64,000 nt of DNA from Sphaerisporangium aureirubrum (GTDB lineage Bacteria; Actinomycetota; Actinomycetes; Streptosporangiales; Streptosporangiaceae): NCBI RefSeq assembly GCF_042658925.1, contig NZ_JBHSRF010000031.1, positions 1 through 64,000 on the forward strand, written 5' to 3'. The position numbers were made by a program, and so were the translations under genes. The notes below the pieces were generated by a model. That model had not been told where the DNA came from and made no database searches. It saw only the letters and a program-made list of their open reading frames with translations. Below, piece by piece: positions 63,742 through 64,000 of the stretch. The stretch's first letter is position 1. Each line of letters opens with the position of its first letter.

Positions 63742-64000
63742 GCCGGGTCGCGAGCACGGCCACCGCAGCGACGACCGCGATCACGCCGATGACCATGAGC
63801 AGGCCGCGCCCGTAGTCCAGCGGCAGCAGCGACGGGTTGTCGGCCCGCCGGCCGATGCCCAGCACCATGGGCAGCGCCACCAGGGAGAGCACCGCGGACA
63901 CAGCCAGCGCCGCGCGGACCCAGAACCGGTACGGCTCACGCGCCGCCCCCGCCAGCGCACCGGCCGCCACGACCAGCGGCACCACGACACCGTCGTGCGC
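63713..64000 (-). CDS. membrane protein (5' end beyond window)
   Basis: A C-terminal part of at least 95 residues with three membrane segments and a basic tail ending RKSGRSGS. The frame is open to the window edge, so the true start is probably further right; an internal GTG at 63985 is also possible. Family not recognised. Confidence 0.65.
   Translation of the reverse strand, partial: AHDGVVVPLVVAAGALAGAAREPYRFWVRAALAVSAVLSLVALPMVLGIGRRADNPSLLPLDYGRGLLMVIGVIAVVAAVAVLATRLRKSGRSGS

Noticed and set aside
1..64000. tRNA, rRNA or CRISPR arrays
   Set aside because: No cloverleaf-like CCA-ended sequence, rRNA segment or regularly spaced repeat was seen by eye. A covariance-model scan would be the decisive check.

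Overview
The window is very GC-rich DNA with frequent GTG starts, translationally coupled genes and actinomycete families (DUF574 methyltransferase, GAF-ANTAR proteins, DUF3618 protein, MbtH-like protein, FhuF-like reductase). It comes from an actinomycete chromosome, plausibly Streptosporangiales or a relative. The genus is an inference, because no rRNA or other phylogenetic marker is present.

Bases 1 to about 36,050 hold most of a nonribosomal lipopeptide gene cluster that continues past the left edge. A fatty acyl-AMP ligase fused to an acyl carrier (33829-35751) should start the chain, and an MbtH-like protein (35839-36045) precedes it. The assembly line in the window has four proteins plus a fragment: C-A-T-C-A* (28436-33829), T-C-A*-T (23608-26946), A(Gly)-T-C* (19000-22089), C-T-C-A(Ser)-T-C (1306-7536) and a partial A-first protein (1-1303). 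A* marks adenylation-like domains that have lost their catalytic motifs. Three modules therefore have no working A domain of their own. One supply route can be read directly: a stand-alone A domain with the threonine code, a free carrier protein, a SyrB2-type Fe/2-oxoglutarate halogenase with the HxA signature, and a Cys-nucleophile acyltransferase of SyrC/CmaE type (8379-12525). Together they should make 4-chlorothreonine on a carrier and pass it to a module lacking an A domain. A second Cys acyltransferase plus an orphan carrier protein (26957-28386) points to a second residue loaded in trans. Tailoring and support genes are a VioC/AsnO-type beta-hydroxylase, a P450, an aminotransferase, a type II thioesterase and a FhuF-like reductase. 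An atypical LuxR-type regulator is the likely switch.

Four of the cluster transcription units share a promoter layout that I found by comparing upstream regions: a TTCACGTGAC-like box, exactly 23 nt, then a TANNNT -10 element. One copy predicts a leaderless mRNA.

From 36,200 to 44,700 the content is ordinary: a PIN-domain protein, transketolase and transaldolase, an SRPBCC protein, a three-gene set of stress-type membrane proteins, two GAF-ANTAR regulators and a STAS-like protein. A broken IS3-type transposase lies at 44,988-45,283. From 45,500 to 55,500 a ROK regulator precedes a 1,767-aa secreted ThuA/sorbosone-dehydrogenase/PKD/CBM protein and a set of secreted WxL/DUF916-like wall proteins.

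The right end holds a DUF574 methyltransferase, an alpha/beta hydrolase-MerR operon with a readable MerR operator, a small HTH gene behind a long perfect inverted repeat, a DUF998 membrane protein, a truncated membrane-protein remnant, and a sugar epimerase/glycosyltransferase group.
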